Below the pieces are notes generated by a model. The model was not told the origin of the DNA. It saw only the letters and a program-made list of their open reading frames with translations, and made no database searches. A DNA stretch of 33,433 bases, from contig JAPLSQ010000039.1 in the NCBI GenBank assembly GCA_026398535.1, positions 1-33,433 on the forward strand. The letters run 5' to 3'. Below are positions 16,901 through 24,446 of the stretch, one piece after another. Within the stretch, counting starts at the first letter, position 1. Each line of letters begins with the position of its first letter. A program made the translations under genes and the position numbers. Source of the stretch: Candidatus Sumerlaeota bacterium. GTDB taxonomy: Bacteria; Sumerlaeota; Sumerlaeia; Sumerlaeales; Sumerlaeaceae.

Positions 16901-17100
16901 ATTTCAACATCGTTGCTGAGCCCGGCCTCCTCTATGGCGCTGACCAGCGCCTTGCGGACATCGTGACATCCCGAGGACACACAGCCCGCGCCCGCGCAGA
17001 TCAGCAGACGGAATTTTGCCTTGTTTTGCTCCGCGAGATAACGGCCGCGGATGACGTCAAGATCAGCTTTCGATTTTATCATGGTTTCTGTTTCTGGCAT
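13999..17100 (-). CDS. hydB: HydB: NuoF-like subunit fused to a GltD/NfnB-like NAD(P)H oxidoreductase
   Basis: A 1033-residue electron-transfer subunit. Residues 30-110 form a thioredoxin-like 2Fe-2S domain (C35, C40, C72, C76). Residues 140-550 are NuoF-like, with the FMN/NADH loop LRGRGGGGFPTG (188-199), CNADEGDPGAFMDR (217-230) and a 4Fe-4S site (C479, C482, C485, C525). At the point where classical HydB continues into a two-cluster ferredoxin tail, this protein enters a complete GltD-like module. That module has CQNACPAG (568-575), CGRVCTHPCESKC (607-619), an FAD fold with GAGPSG (664-669), a second Rossmann motif with VAVIGGGSTAFDAARVA, an FAD motif at PGVFAGGDAVRGP, and a terminal CMRCD. 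GltD relatives include NfnB, which bifurcates electrons from NADPH. It lies 18 bases after hydC. One continuous frame, so not an assembly join of two frames. Confidence 0.93.
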   Translation of the reverse strand: MPETETMIKSKADLDVIRGRYLAEQNKAKFRLLICAGAGCVSSGCHDVRKALVSAIEEAGLSNDVEIFETGCVGSCHIGPTLVVQPGGAFYVRLKPDDTQRIVNQHLVRGRVIENLCYYDKELEKRVPCIGDIEFFRRQMRLVTMRCGSVPYDSIDAYIGTDGYQAVAKVLGGMSREDVIDEIKKSGLRGRGGGGFPTGIKWQAGYKVEADQKFIVCNADEGDPGAFMDRSLLEGDPHAIIEGMIIAGYAIGATKGFVYVRAEYPLAVERLAAAMKQARKHGLLGDNIMGSGVSFDMEIRIGAGAFVCGEETALMASIEGKRGEPRQKPPFPFESGIFGKPTIINNVETLANIPIIINKSAAWFAGVGTEKSKGTKVFALAGNIENTGIVEVNMGMTLGEIIYDIAGGIPEGRRFKAAQTGGPSGGCLTTEHLNTPIDYDSLVHLGTIMGSGGLIVMDENSCMVDVARFFLDFVQDESCGKCVPCRIGTKRMLEILERIKRGDGREGDIEMLEELARTCKETATCGLGQTAGNPVLSTIRNFREEYEEHIYGKYCRAGVCSDLFLSPCQNACPAGVNVPGYVSLIAAGRPRDAYNLVRKENPFPAICGRVCTHPCESKCRRGQLDEPLAICDLKRYAADYVFANEEPTLDLVFPKKKESVGIIGAGPSGLTCGYYLARLGYSVTVYEALPVAGGMLASGIPQYRLPREVLAKEIRMIEQVGVKIETGVEIGRDLKFMELRARHNAIYVGTGTQFPNYTNLPGEDLSGVYHGLTFLKDVNFGKTVEAGKRVAVIGGGSTAFDAARVALRLGAEKVMVLYRRLIEDMPADTREVKEAMDEGIEIRQLISPIEFVGNGCVTGVKCVRMELRGFDDSGRRKPRVIKGSEFVVEADMVIPAISQHSDLPFIDKEEVNLTRWGTLVVDEKNMMTSIPGVFAGGDAVRGPDVVIRAIADGKKAAQSIDRYLGGSGALNTGKEIEIPKATEEKDIAEHERFPMRFRNPEERSKDFGEVVVGFHKLNAIAEAMRCMRCDRKA

Positions 17101-17118
17101 GAAGGTTACCGCCTTTCA

Positions 17119-17619
17119 CTAATCGCACATCGCCAGGATTTGCTTGAGTTTGTCGGGATTGACCTGGCGCATGACCTTGTCATTGACCATCATGGCCGGA
17201 GCAAGGCCGCAGGCGCCGATGCAACGCATCACCTCAAGCGAGAACTTGCTGTCAGGTGTCGTGCCGCCCACTTCAACCCCCAGCGTCTGTGTCAGACGCT
17301 TGGCGATCTCGGCTCCGCCGCGCACATAACACGCCGTCCCAAGACAAACACGTATTGTGTATTCGCCGCGCGGCTGCGACGAAAAGAAGGAATAAAATGT
17401 GGACACACCATAGACTTCGGAAACGGGGATGTCCATGCGTTCGGACACAAGTTGCTGGATTTCAAACGGCAAATAGCCATAAATACCTTGGACAAGATGA
17501 AGAATCTGGATCAAACTGCCTTCCCGTCCCCGGAAATCTTCGATGATTCGTATGATCCTCTCGCGTTTCTCAGCCTCGGTCTCTTTGCCACATGAACACT
17601 GAGATATTTGAACTTCCAT
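17119..17619 (-). CDS. hydC: HydC: NuoE-like 2Fe-2S subunit
   Basis: A 166-residue subunit of the NuoE/24-kDa family, which passes electrons in NADH-linked hydrogenases and in complex I. The N-terminal half is the four-helix part seen in NuoE (with GYLPFEIQQLVSERMDIP and VYGVSTFYSFF). The C-terminal half is the thioredoxin-like 2Fe-2S domain with ligands C92, C97, C133 and C137 in CLGTACYVRGG and CIGACGLAP. Length is normal. It is the first gene of the operon. ATG 17619 has a weak AAGA site and lies 30 bases after the Rex-like palindrome. An extra Cys pair at residues 8 and 10 is outside the usual cluster and of unknown meaning. Confidence 0.95.
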   Translation of the reverse strand: MEVQISQCSCGKETEAEKRERIIRIIEDFRGREGSLIQILHLVQGIYGYLPFEIQQLVSERMDIPVSEVYGVSTFYSFFSSQPRGEYTIRVCLGTACYVRGGAEIAKRLTQTLGVEVGGTTPDSKFSLEVMRCIGACGLAPAMMVNDKVMRQVNPDKLKQILAMCD

Positions 17620-17649
17620 GACATTTCTTTCAAAATAGGAGTTTTAAGA

Positions 17650-17667
17650 TTGTGAAATTTTTCACAT
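17650..17667. promoter_or_regulatory. Rex operator upstream of hydC
   Basis: The sequence TTGTGAAATTTTTCACAT matches the Rex consensus TTGTGAA-N4-TTCACAA at 13 of 14 specified bases. Rex is a repressor that leaves DNA when NADH is high, and fermentative and hydrogenase genes are known targets. The site ends 31 bases upstream of the hydC ATG. A TTGACG that could be a -35 element lies at 17682-17687 on the minus strand, so bound Rex would cover the -10 region. The divergent lyase gene starts 124 bases away and could also be affected. No rex gene is in the window. Confidence 0.78.
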
Positions 17668-17790
17668 AGCCCGCTGAAACGCGTCAACAAAAAAATAATC
17701 GCTTGCCTGAAAATCTCCCAAACCATCCTTTTTTCTCGCTTGCCCGTGACAATTCAAGCTGGCACACAAAGCATGCAGATGTGAAACCTG

Positions 17791-19293
17791 ATGGCAGATG
17801 AATCCGACACACAACAATTCTGGGGCGGACGCATGAACGAGCCGCCTGAGATGAGCAATGTGGCTTATTGCGCCGGACGGGATGTGACAGAACGGCCCAT
17901 GGCCGACGCGGTGCTGGCGCCCTGCGACCTGTGGCAAAACCGCGCTCATTGCGCCATGCTGGCCCGTTGCGGCATCATCACCCGCGAAACACTGATCCGT
18001 ATATTGCGCGGTTTGGATGAATACGAACGCCGGCTCGCGGACGGTTCAATCACCCTCGATCCCCGCAAGGAGGACATCCACACCAACATCGAGCGTTTTG
18101 TGGCCAGCCATTCGGGAGCCGAACACGCGGGGCAGATGCACACCGCCCGCAGCCGCAACGACCAATCGGCCACCGTCATGCGCCTTTATGTGCGCGACCG
18201 CGTGCTGAGTTACGGTTTGGCGCTGGCAGATCTCGCCGAAACGATCCTGCGCGTTGCCGCCAAATTCCGCAATACGCCCATCGCCGGCTTCACCCATTAT
18301 CAGCCGGCAAGCATCACAACCGTGGGGCACTGGTTCGCATCCTACGCGCAGGCTCTTCTGCGCGACACCGGCAGGTTTGTGTCATGCTTTGACCGGTTGA
18401 ACGTATGCCCGCTTGGCGCGGGCGCCGCCTTCGGAACATCATGGCCCATCGACCGCTCGATGACCGCGATGCTCATGGGATTCCGCGCCCCGCAGATCAA
18501 CACGCTTGATTGCGTGACGAACCGCTGGGAGATGGAAGCCGACGCGGCCTCGCAGGTCTCGTTTGCCATGACGCACCTCAGCATCGTCTCCCAGGATCTG
18601 ATCCTGCTCAGCGCGCCGCAGTTGGGCATCATCGAGATCGCCGACCGCTACGTGACGGGATCGTCGATCATGCCGCAGAAACGCAATCCCGATTTTGCTG
18701 AAGTAACACGGGCAAAGGCGGCCGTGATTCAAAACATGACCGCATCGCTGTTCGCCATTGCCCGCGGCCTGCCATCTGGCTACAACCGCGACACCCAATG
18801 GACCAAATACCTGATCATGGATGTGTTCGATGAGGCCGCCGCCGCACCCGCGATATTCTCTGGCGTCATCGCGACATTGCGAGTCAACGAAGCACGCGCC
18901 GAACGCTCCGCGCATGAAAATTGTGTCAACGCCGTTGACCTCGCCGACAACCTCTCGCGCCAATCAGGCCTGCCTTTCCGCGCGGCCTACGAAATTGTCT
19001 CGCAAGCGGTCAAGCTCAGCGGCGGAAAGAGCGCCGTGGATATGGAAATCGTCCGCAAGCTCGCCGCCGACGCCGGAGTTCCCCGCGTCAATGCCCAAAT
19101 CGGCGAACCTCTCAAGATCATTGCCGCAAAGAAAAGCGAGGGCGGGCCGGCTCCCCAAAGACTGGCGCGCGACTTGAAATACATGAGCAGATCGTTGAAA
19201 AAACTCAACAAAGAGCTGTCCGAGCGCCGCTCATTGGTCGATCTGAGTCTGGAAATGCTGACCCGGCAGATTCGTGAACTTATGGCCTCATAA
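17791..19293 (+). CDS. argH: Argininosuccinate lyase-family protein
   Basis: A 500-residue member of the fumarase/aspartase superfamily. ArgH splits argininosuccinate into arginine and fumarate. The opening QQFWGGRM matches ArgH ('KLWGGRF'). Active-site blocks are TARSRNDQ (the family has TGRSRNDQ), THYQPASITTVGHW (ArgH has THLQxAQP) and the signature GSSIMPQKRNPD. It is about 40 residues longer than usual. The substitutions in the first two blocks leave room for a related substrate, but the N-terminal WGGR and overall order favour the ArgH branch. It diverges from hydC and is followed twelve bases later by the amidohydrolase gene. No argG is nearby. Confidence 0.8.
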   Translation: MADESDTQQFWGGRMNEPPEMSNVAYCAGRDVTERPMADAVLAPCDLWQNRAHCAMLARCGIITRETLIRILRGLDEYERRLADGSITLDPRKEDIHTNIERFVASHSGAEHAGQMHTARSRNDQSATVMRLYVRDRVLSYGLALADLAETILRVAAKFRNTPIAGFTHYQPASITTVGHWFASYAQALLRDTGRFVSCFDRLNVCPLGAGAAFGTSWPIDRSMTAMLMGFRAPQINTLDCVTNRWEMEADAASQVSFAMTHLSIVSQDLILLSAPQLGIIEIADRYVTGSSIMPQKRNPDFAEVTRAKAAVIQNMTASLFAIARGLPSGYNRDTQWTKYLIMDVFDEAAAAPAIFSGVIATLRVNEARAERSAHENCVNAVDLADNLSRQSGLPFRAAYEIVSQAVKLSGGKSAVDMEIVRKLAADAGVPRVNAQIGEPLKIIAAKKSEGGPAPQRLARDLKYMSRSLKKLNKELSERRSLVDLSLEMLTRQIRELMAS

Positions 19294-19305
19294 TCGGATT
19301 TTGTG

Positions 19306-20901
19306 ATGATGCGTGTTTTGACACTCGTCACGGCGTTTTGCGCGGCCGCCGCATTTTCCCAGGCACAAGACTGCGATCTTATCATACGAAACGGGCGCAT
19401 TATTGACGGCGCGGGCAATCCTTGGTTTTACGGTGATGTGGCCGTGGCCGGCGGCCGCATCGCCGCCGTGGGGACGCTCGATCCCGGCGCCGCGGCGCCG
19501 CGCGTCATCGATGCGCAAGGTCATTACATCGCGCCCGGGTTCATTGATGTTCACACACATTGTGAGGACGACCTCTTGCGCCATCCTGATGCGGAGAATT
19601 TCATCCGCATGGGCGTCACAACGATCATCATGGGCAACTGCGGCTCCTCGTACCCGCGTCTTGCCGACGCTTTCACATCACAGGCCGTCAAGGGCGCGTC
19701 ACCCAATTACGCCTCCCTTGCGGGCCACAACACCATCAGGCAGAAAATCATGGGCAATGTGAACGGCAATCCCTCGACGACCGAGATTGCCGCGATGAAG
19801 GATCTCGTCGGGCAGGCCATGCGCGACGGGGCCGTGGGACTTTCAACAGGGCTGATCTACACTCCCGGCATCTTCGCAAAGACGCCCGAAATCGTTGCGC
19901 TGGCCGCTGAAGCGAAAAAATATGGCGGCATTTACGCCACGCACATGCGCAGCGAAGGCAATAACATATTCGAGGCCATCAATGAAGCCATTACCGTGGG
20001 ACGCGAAACCAGCATCCCGGTGCATATATCCCATTTCAAGATCGTGTCGCCCAAACACTTTGGCGAAAGCACGCGGACAATCCAAATGATCGAGGATGCG
20101 CGGCGCGGCGGGCTCGATGTGACCGCCGACCAGTACCTTTACACCGCCTCCTCAACCGGCATCACAATGATGCTGCCCGATTGGGCGCTTGAAGGCACAT
20201 CGTCAGCCTTGCTCGCCCGGCTCCGCGATCCCGTCATGCGCAAAAAAATGATCGATGACATGATCGCGGAACGGCGCGACAAGGCAGGGCGCAAAGACTT
20301 GTCCTACGCACGAGTGGCGAATTTCCGCGCCGATGCTTCGATCAATGGGATGAACCTGCTCGACCTGGCCCGCAAGTGGCGCGGCAGCGAGTCATGGGAG
20401 GCGCAGAACGAGGTCATTCTCGACATCGTCACCAGCGGCGGAGCCAGCATGGTGTATCACTCGATGAGCGCGGAGGATGTCCGGCGCATCGCGCAATGGC
20501 CGCTCACCATGTTCGGCAGCGATTCGGGCGTTCGCGTGCCGGGCGAAGGCATGCCGCATCCCCGCGGCTATGGCAATTGCGCGCGAGCGCTCGCGCATTT
20601 CGTGCGCGACACAGGACTGTTGCGCCTCGAGGACGCCGTAAGAAAAATGACATCTTATCCGGCGCAACGGTTCGGCTTTCACGACCGAGGACTTCTGCGT
20701 CCCGGATGCGCCGCCGACATTGTGATATTTGACCTCGCACGCGTCAGCGACAACTCAACATTCGACAAGCCTCATGCCTACGCCAGCGGATTCACCCATG
20801 TCATTGTCAACGGCGTGCCGGTCATCGACGACGAACGCGCAACAGGCCAGCGGCCAGGCAAACCGCTTTATGGACGCGGCAGGACATCGCAATCCCGTTG
20901 A
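19306..20901 (+). CDS. Exported D-aminoacylase-type amidohydrolase
   Basis: An amidohydrolase of 531 residues in the N-acyl-D-amino-acid deacylase group, which removes acyl groups from N-acyl-D-amino acids with a zinc-dependent TIM barrel. The first 20 or so residues (MMRVLTLVTAFCAAAAFSQA) form a signal peptide, so it acts outside the cytoplasm. Then comes the family start DLIIRNGRIIDGAGNPWFYGDV, the metal motif APGFIDVHTHCEDD, GVTTIIMGNCGSS, and ATHMRSEGNN further on. The C-terminus has MTSYPAQRFGFHDRGLLRPG and ADIVIFDLARV. ATG 19306 or 19309 are both possible; a GTG at 19303 is also in frame. With the ArgH-like gene just before it and a peptide ABC ATPase after, amino-acid or peptidoglycan-peptide salvage is plausible. 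Confidence 0.88.
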   Translation: MMRVLTLVTAFCAAAAFSQAQDCDLIIRNGRIIDGAGNPWFYGDVAVAGGRIAAVGTLDPGAAAPRVIDAQGHYIAPGFIDVHTHCEDDLLRHPDAENFIRMGVTTIIMGNCGSSYPRLADAFTSQAVKGASPNYASLAGHNTIRQKIMGNVNGNPSTTEIAAMKDLVGQAMRDGAVGLSTGLIYTPGIFAKTPEIVALAAEAKKYGGIYATHMRSEGNNIFEAINEAITVGRETSIPVHISHFKIVSPKHFGESTRTIQMIEDARRGGLDVTADQYLYTASSTGITMMLPDWALEGTSSALLARLRDPVMRKKMIDDMIAERRDKAGRKDLSYARVANFRADASINGMNLLDLARKWRGSESWEAQNEVILDIVTSGGASMVYHSMSAEDVRRIAQWPLTMFGSDSGVRVPGEGMPHPRGYGNCARALAHFVRDTGLLRLEDAVRKMTSYPAQRFGFHDRGLLRPGCAADIVIFDLARVSDNSTFDKPHAYASGFTHVIVNGVPVIDDERATGQRPGKPLYGRGRTSQSR

Positions 20902-20962
20902 TTCAACGCGCTGTTGACATCAGCGCCCCCAAAATGAAGGTACTGTTTGCGTGAGGTCAAAC

Positions 20963-22039
20963 ATGCCACAAACGGCAACGGGAAAGCAGGGAGTCAGCCC
21001 GGCAACCGCACAGAATGACAAGCAGGCGGAATCGCGGCCGTTGCTTGTCGTTGACAATCTGAAAACAAGTTTCCGCACGATGGACGGCATTTTTCGGGTT
21101 GTGGACGGCGTGAGTTTCACCATCGGCGAGGGTAAAACGCTCGGGCTTGTCGGCGAATCAGGTTGCGGAAAATCGGTCACCTCGCTTTCCCTGCTCCGCC
21201 TGATTCCGCAACCTCCGGGCATCGTCGAGGGCGGCGGCGTCTTTTTCAGGGGAAAAAATCTGCTGACACTGCCCGAAAGGGAGATGCGCGCGATCCGCGG
21301 CAACAAGATATCCATGATTTTTCAGGAGCCGATGACCTCGCTCAATCCCGTGTTTTCCGTGGGCGACCAGATTGCCGAGGTTTTCGAGATTCACTGCTCG
21401 ATGAGCCGCCGGGAGGCGCGCCGGGAGGCCGTGCGCATGCTGGAACTCGTGCGCATTCCGGGCGCGGAGCAGCGCGCGCGCGAGCATCCTCACCAGATGA
21501 GCGGGGGCATGCGCCAGCGGGTCATGATCGCCATGGCGCTGGCGTGCAACCCCGGCCTGCTCATCGCCGATGAGCCCACCACCGCGCTCGACGTCACCGT
21601 TCAGGCGCAGATTCTTAACCTTATGGAGGAGCTCAAACGGCAGTCCGGCTCGTCGATCCTAATGATCACGCACGACTTGGGCATCATCGCCGAAACCTGT
21701 GACCATGTCGCGGTCATGTACGCCGGCCAGATCGCCGAATATGCGGGAATCAGGGAACTTTTCGATGAACCGTTGCATCCATATACGCATGGGCTTATGA
21801 AATCGGTCCCGAGAATTGATGAAATCAAACAAAAGAAAAAGCTTTATTCCATCGAAGGAAATGTGCCTGATCCAAGCAAGTATCCTCAAGGATGCCGGTT
21901 TCACCCCCGATGCGCATTTATGACGCCAGAGTGTAAACAACAGATCCCCGCGCTGGCCGAGGTCAGGGAGTCACACACGGTCAGGTGCATCCACTGGCGG
22001 CGCGCCGCGTCCGAGAATAAACACCGGACGCAAGTTTAA
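20963..22039 (+). CDS. Oligopeptide/dipeptide ABC transporter ATPase (OppD/DppD type)
   Basis: A 358-residue ATP-binding subunit for peptide import. It carries Walker A GESGCGKS (64-71), Q-loop [11 protein letters not shown], signature MSGGMRQRV, Walker [13 protein letters not shown] and the switch His in ITHDLG. The C-terminal oligopeptide-type extension includes [14 protein letters not shown], which in this family can hold an iron-sulfur cluster. ATG 20963 has GAGG at good spacing; a GTG at 20951 would add four residues. Partner ATPase OppF, permeases and binding protein are absent, so it works with components coded elsewhere or the cluster has been split. A 7-bp perfect hairpin directly follows the stop. 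Confidence 0.93.
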   Translation: MPQTATGKQGVSPATAQNDKQAESRPLLVVDNLKTSFRTMDGIFRVVDGVSFTIGEGKTLGLVGESGCGKSVTSLSLLRLIPQPPGIVEGGGVFFRGKNLLTLPEREMRAIRGNKISMIFQEPMTSLNPVFSVGDQIAEVFEIHCSMSRREARREAVRMLELVRIPGAEQRAREHPHQMSGGMRQRVMIAMALACNPGLLIADEPTTALDVTVQAQILNLMEELKRQSGSSILMITHDLGIIAETCDHVAVMYAGQIAEYAGIRELFDEPLHPYTHGLMKSVPRIDEIKQKKKLYSIEGNVPDPSKYPQGCRFHPRCAFMTPECKQQIPALAEVRESHTVRCIHWRRAASENKHRTQV

Positions 22040-22058
22040 CACAACGCATCACGTTGTG
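22040..22058 (+). other. 7-bp hairpin right after the ABC ATPase stop
   Basis: CACAACG and CGTTGTG form a perfect stem with a CATCA loop, starting on the base after the TAA. No T-run follows, so it is not a classical intrinsic terminator. It could protect the 3' end of the message or be a weak or Rho-assisted stop. The gap to the next gene is 84 bases, so a separate promoter for the amidase is possible; TTGTCA at 22073 with TACAGA 17 bases later is a poor candidate. Confidence 0.35.
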
Positions 22059-22123
22059 GAACAGAGTTGAGCTTGTCATAAGCAACAAAAAAGCATACAG
22101 ATAAAAAGGAGTGCCCCGGAACC

Positions 22124-23311
22124 ATGAAATTGTGGGCGTTAGTTCCTGTAGCCGCCGTGCTGACGGCCGTGGTTTTTCTGCCAGAATTCCCCGCGATGGA
22201 AGCCGCGATGGCCCCCGAAGCGAAACTGGAGCCGATGACCCGGCTCGCGATTGCCAAATCGGCCCCCAGCTTCGGACTCCCCAGCCGATCCCCCGTGTCC
22301 GCTTATGCTACCTCACAGAAGCCGCTCGCGGGCGTAAAGATATGCGTTGATCCCGGGCACGGAGGGCAGACAATGTGGTCCAAAGTGTCCTACACCGGGG
22401 GAACACAGGGCGTGGTGACAGGACAGACCGAAAGCGATGTCAACCTGCGCGTGGCGTTGCTGCTGAAACAATACCTTGAGGAAGCCGGGGCGCAGATATT
22501 CATGACCCGCGTTTCCGACGACCGCGTCAGCGGCGACAGCGGCAAAACAGGCGAGCTTGACCAGCGAAGCAGAATCGCAAACTCAAAAAACAGCGACCTC
22601 TTCATCAGCATCCATCACAACGAGGGCTACAACCGGAGCGCCAATTACACCGTCGTCTTTTATCCCGGCGGAATGCCCCGAGCCTCCGTGCTCGCTGAAA
22701 ACATTGCTTCCGCGGTCTCGCGCTACCTTGGCACCCAGAACGTCGGCGCGAAAACAGGCTCGTCATATCGCGTGCTGAAAGGCGTCAAGATGCCGGGCGT
22801 CATCGTGGAAAGCTCATTCATGAGCTGCCCGCAGGAAGATCTGCGCCTGCAGTCCCTTGCCTACAACAAGATGCAGGCAAAAGCCATTGCCACGGGAATA
22901 CTGAACTATGTGCGCGTGTCGCGTCAGCAATTAGTGGACTTCAACACCATTTTCTCTCCCATCGACAGCAAGGCGGACTCGGCGCAGGCAATCGCGGACG
23001 CAACACTCGTTCGCAAGCAGATCATCGAAAAGAAATCGTTGTTCGGTGTTTGTTATGAAGAAGTGACCACCGGCAACAACGGGCAGGTGATATCACGCCG
23101 CTCGCTCGGAGGCGACAGCCTGACTAACAAACGCTCCATCGCGGCCCGCAACCGTTCAAAGAATTCCAAGAGCGCTAAAATAGCGGACGCCGCGCCATCG
23201 CACAATTCCAAGACCGGCAAGAAAAGCATCAAAGTGGCAGATGCCAGTTCCAAGTCATCATCGAAAAAGGGCGCCTCCGTAAAAAAGACAAAGAAAGTAT
23301 CCCTCAATTAA
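22124..23311 (+). CDS. N-acetylmuramoyl-L-alanine amidase (Amidase_3) with Ser/Lys tail
   Basis: A peptidoglycan amidase of 395 residues that cleaves the bond between MurNAc and L-alanine. A signal anchor or peptide covers residues 1-20. The catalytic domain (about 70-265) has zinc ligands H79 in VDPGHGG, E103 in TESDVN and H164 in SIHHNEG, with catalytic E229 in VIVESSF. AAGGAG precedes the ATG. The last 60 residues are rich in Lys and Ser (SKSSSKKGASVKKTKK) with no predicted fold, a basic tail that could bind the wall or polyanions. It lies between peptide transport and a PIN protein gene on the plus strand, with no division genes near. Confidence 0.93.
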   Translation: MKLWALVPVAAVLTAVVFLPEFPAMEAAMAPEAKLEPMTRLAIAKSAPSFGLPSRSPVSAYATSQKPLAGVKICVDPGHGGQTMWSKVSYTGGTQGVVTGQTESDVNLRVALLLKQYLEEAGAQIFMTRVSDDRVSGDSGKTGELDQRSRIANSKNSDLFISIHHNEGYNRSANYTVVFYPGGMPRASVLAENIASAVSRYLGTQNVGAKTGSSYRVLKGVKMPGVIVESSFMSCPQEDLRLQSLAYNKMQAKAIATGILNYVRVSRQQLVDFNTIFSPIDSKADSAQAIADATLVRKQIIEKKSLFGVCYEEVTTGNNGQVISRRSLGGDSLTNKRSIAARNRSKNSKSAKIADAAPSHNSKTGKKSIKVADASSKSSSKKGASVKKTKKVSLN

Positions 23312-23339
23312 CGGCGCCGGATATAAGGATCAATCCAAC

Positions 23340-24428
23340 ATGGCATATCTGAGCAATCCGGTTTACATGATACGGTTGTTTTTTGTCCTGATTGCCACGC
23401 TCGTGGGATATTGGATGGGAAATGCAACAGGGCAAAGCTGGCCAACCGGCCTGTTTTACACGGGGGGCGCGTTCATCGCCGCAAATTTCATCGTGGTGGT
23501 CGAGATCGCGACCGGCTGCATCTCATCGAAAAAAATACTCCTCGTGGCCATCGGCCTCGTGATGGGACTCATCGTCGCATGGTTTGTATATCCGACAATT
23601 CCCCCCACCATTTTTGGCGCGAACGTCGAGGACGGACGCTGGAAAATCCAAGTCATATGCAATCTTCTATTCGGATACTTCGGTATCATCCTGGCCATGA
23701 AACATGCTGACAGGTTTAATTTCTCGCGCCCCAGCTTTGTCATGGCCTCCCCCGGCGAGACATCCAAGATTCTCGACACCAGCGTCATCGTTGACGGCCG
23801 CATCAAAGATCTCGTCATGGCAAATTTTCTCGAAGGCAATTTCATCGTTCCTGAGTTTGTGCTCATCGAGCTGCAGAAGATCGCCGACTCCGCGGATGCC
23901 AAGAAACGCTCGCGGGGGCGGAGGGGGCTTGAACTGCTTGACGAGCTCAAGAACATTTCACCGCGACTGGCCATCTACGAGATCGATTACCCCGATATTA
24001 AGGAAGTCGACCACAAGCTCATCGCGCTGGCCAAGGAAACCGGAGGCGAGATCGTCACCAACGACTATAACCTGCAAAAGGTGGCCGCTCTTCAGAATGT
24101 GCGCGTGATGAACCTCAACGAGTTGTCGAACATGTTGCGGCCGTCGGTCTTCGTCGGCGAAACGTTCGACCTGCAGGTGGTGCGCGAAGGCAAGGAAATC
24201 AACCAGGGAATCGGATACCTTGAGGACGGAACAATGGTCGTCGTTGAAGAAGGCAGAAGCCGCATCAACTGCGAAATCGAGGTGCAGGTCACCAGCATTC
24301 TCCAGACGCCCGCCGGGCGAATGCTGTTCGCGCGCATCAGCAACGACGCGCCGCAGTCACGCCAGCAACCGGGAAGATCGGCGGGCGATTCCGGATCGCA
24401 CCAGAGAGTGGCGCGCGAACGCCGCTAA
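23340..24428 (+). CDS. Membrane PIN-TRAM domain protein (YacL type)
   Basis: A 362-residue protein with four N-terminal membrane helices (about 8-27, 37-57, 65-85, 103-120), a PIN nuclease-like domain (about 143-255) and a TRAM RNA-binding domain (about 275-335). PIN acids are visible in ILDTSVIVDGR, LIELQKIADS, VDHKLIALAKE and IVTNDYNL, which would form the usual acidic cluster for metal. This arrangement is that of B. subtilis YacL, whose role is unknown but thought to act on RNA near the membrane. A disordered Ser/Gln/Arg tail follows. The superoxide dismutase gene begins 18 bases after its stop, so both are likely on one transcript. Confidence 0.92.
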   Translation: MAYLSNPVYMIRLFFVLIATLVGYWMGNATGQSWPTGLFYTGGAFIAANFIVVVEIATGCISSKKILLVAIGLVMGLIVAWFVYPTIPPTIFGANVEDGRWKIQVICNLLFGYFGIILAMKHADRFNFSRPSFVMASPGETSKILDTSVIVDGRIKDLVMANFLEGNFIVPEFVLIELQKIADSADAKKRSRGRRGLELLDELKNISPRLAIYEIDYPDIKEVDHKLIALAKETGGEIVTNDYNLQKVAALQNVRVMNLNELSNMLRPSVFVGETFDLQVVREGKEINQGIGYLEDGTMVVVEEGRSRINCEIEVQVTSILQTPAGRMLFARISNDAPQSRQQPGRSAGDSGSHQRVARERR

Positions 24429-24446
24429 ACCGCCGCGGAATCAATC

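Noticed and set aside
15769..17595. 608-codon open frame on the plus strand across hydB and hydC
   Set aside because: It is the antisense of two genes with complete family motifs; its own translation shows no coherent domains and is a GC-bias shadow.
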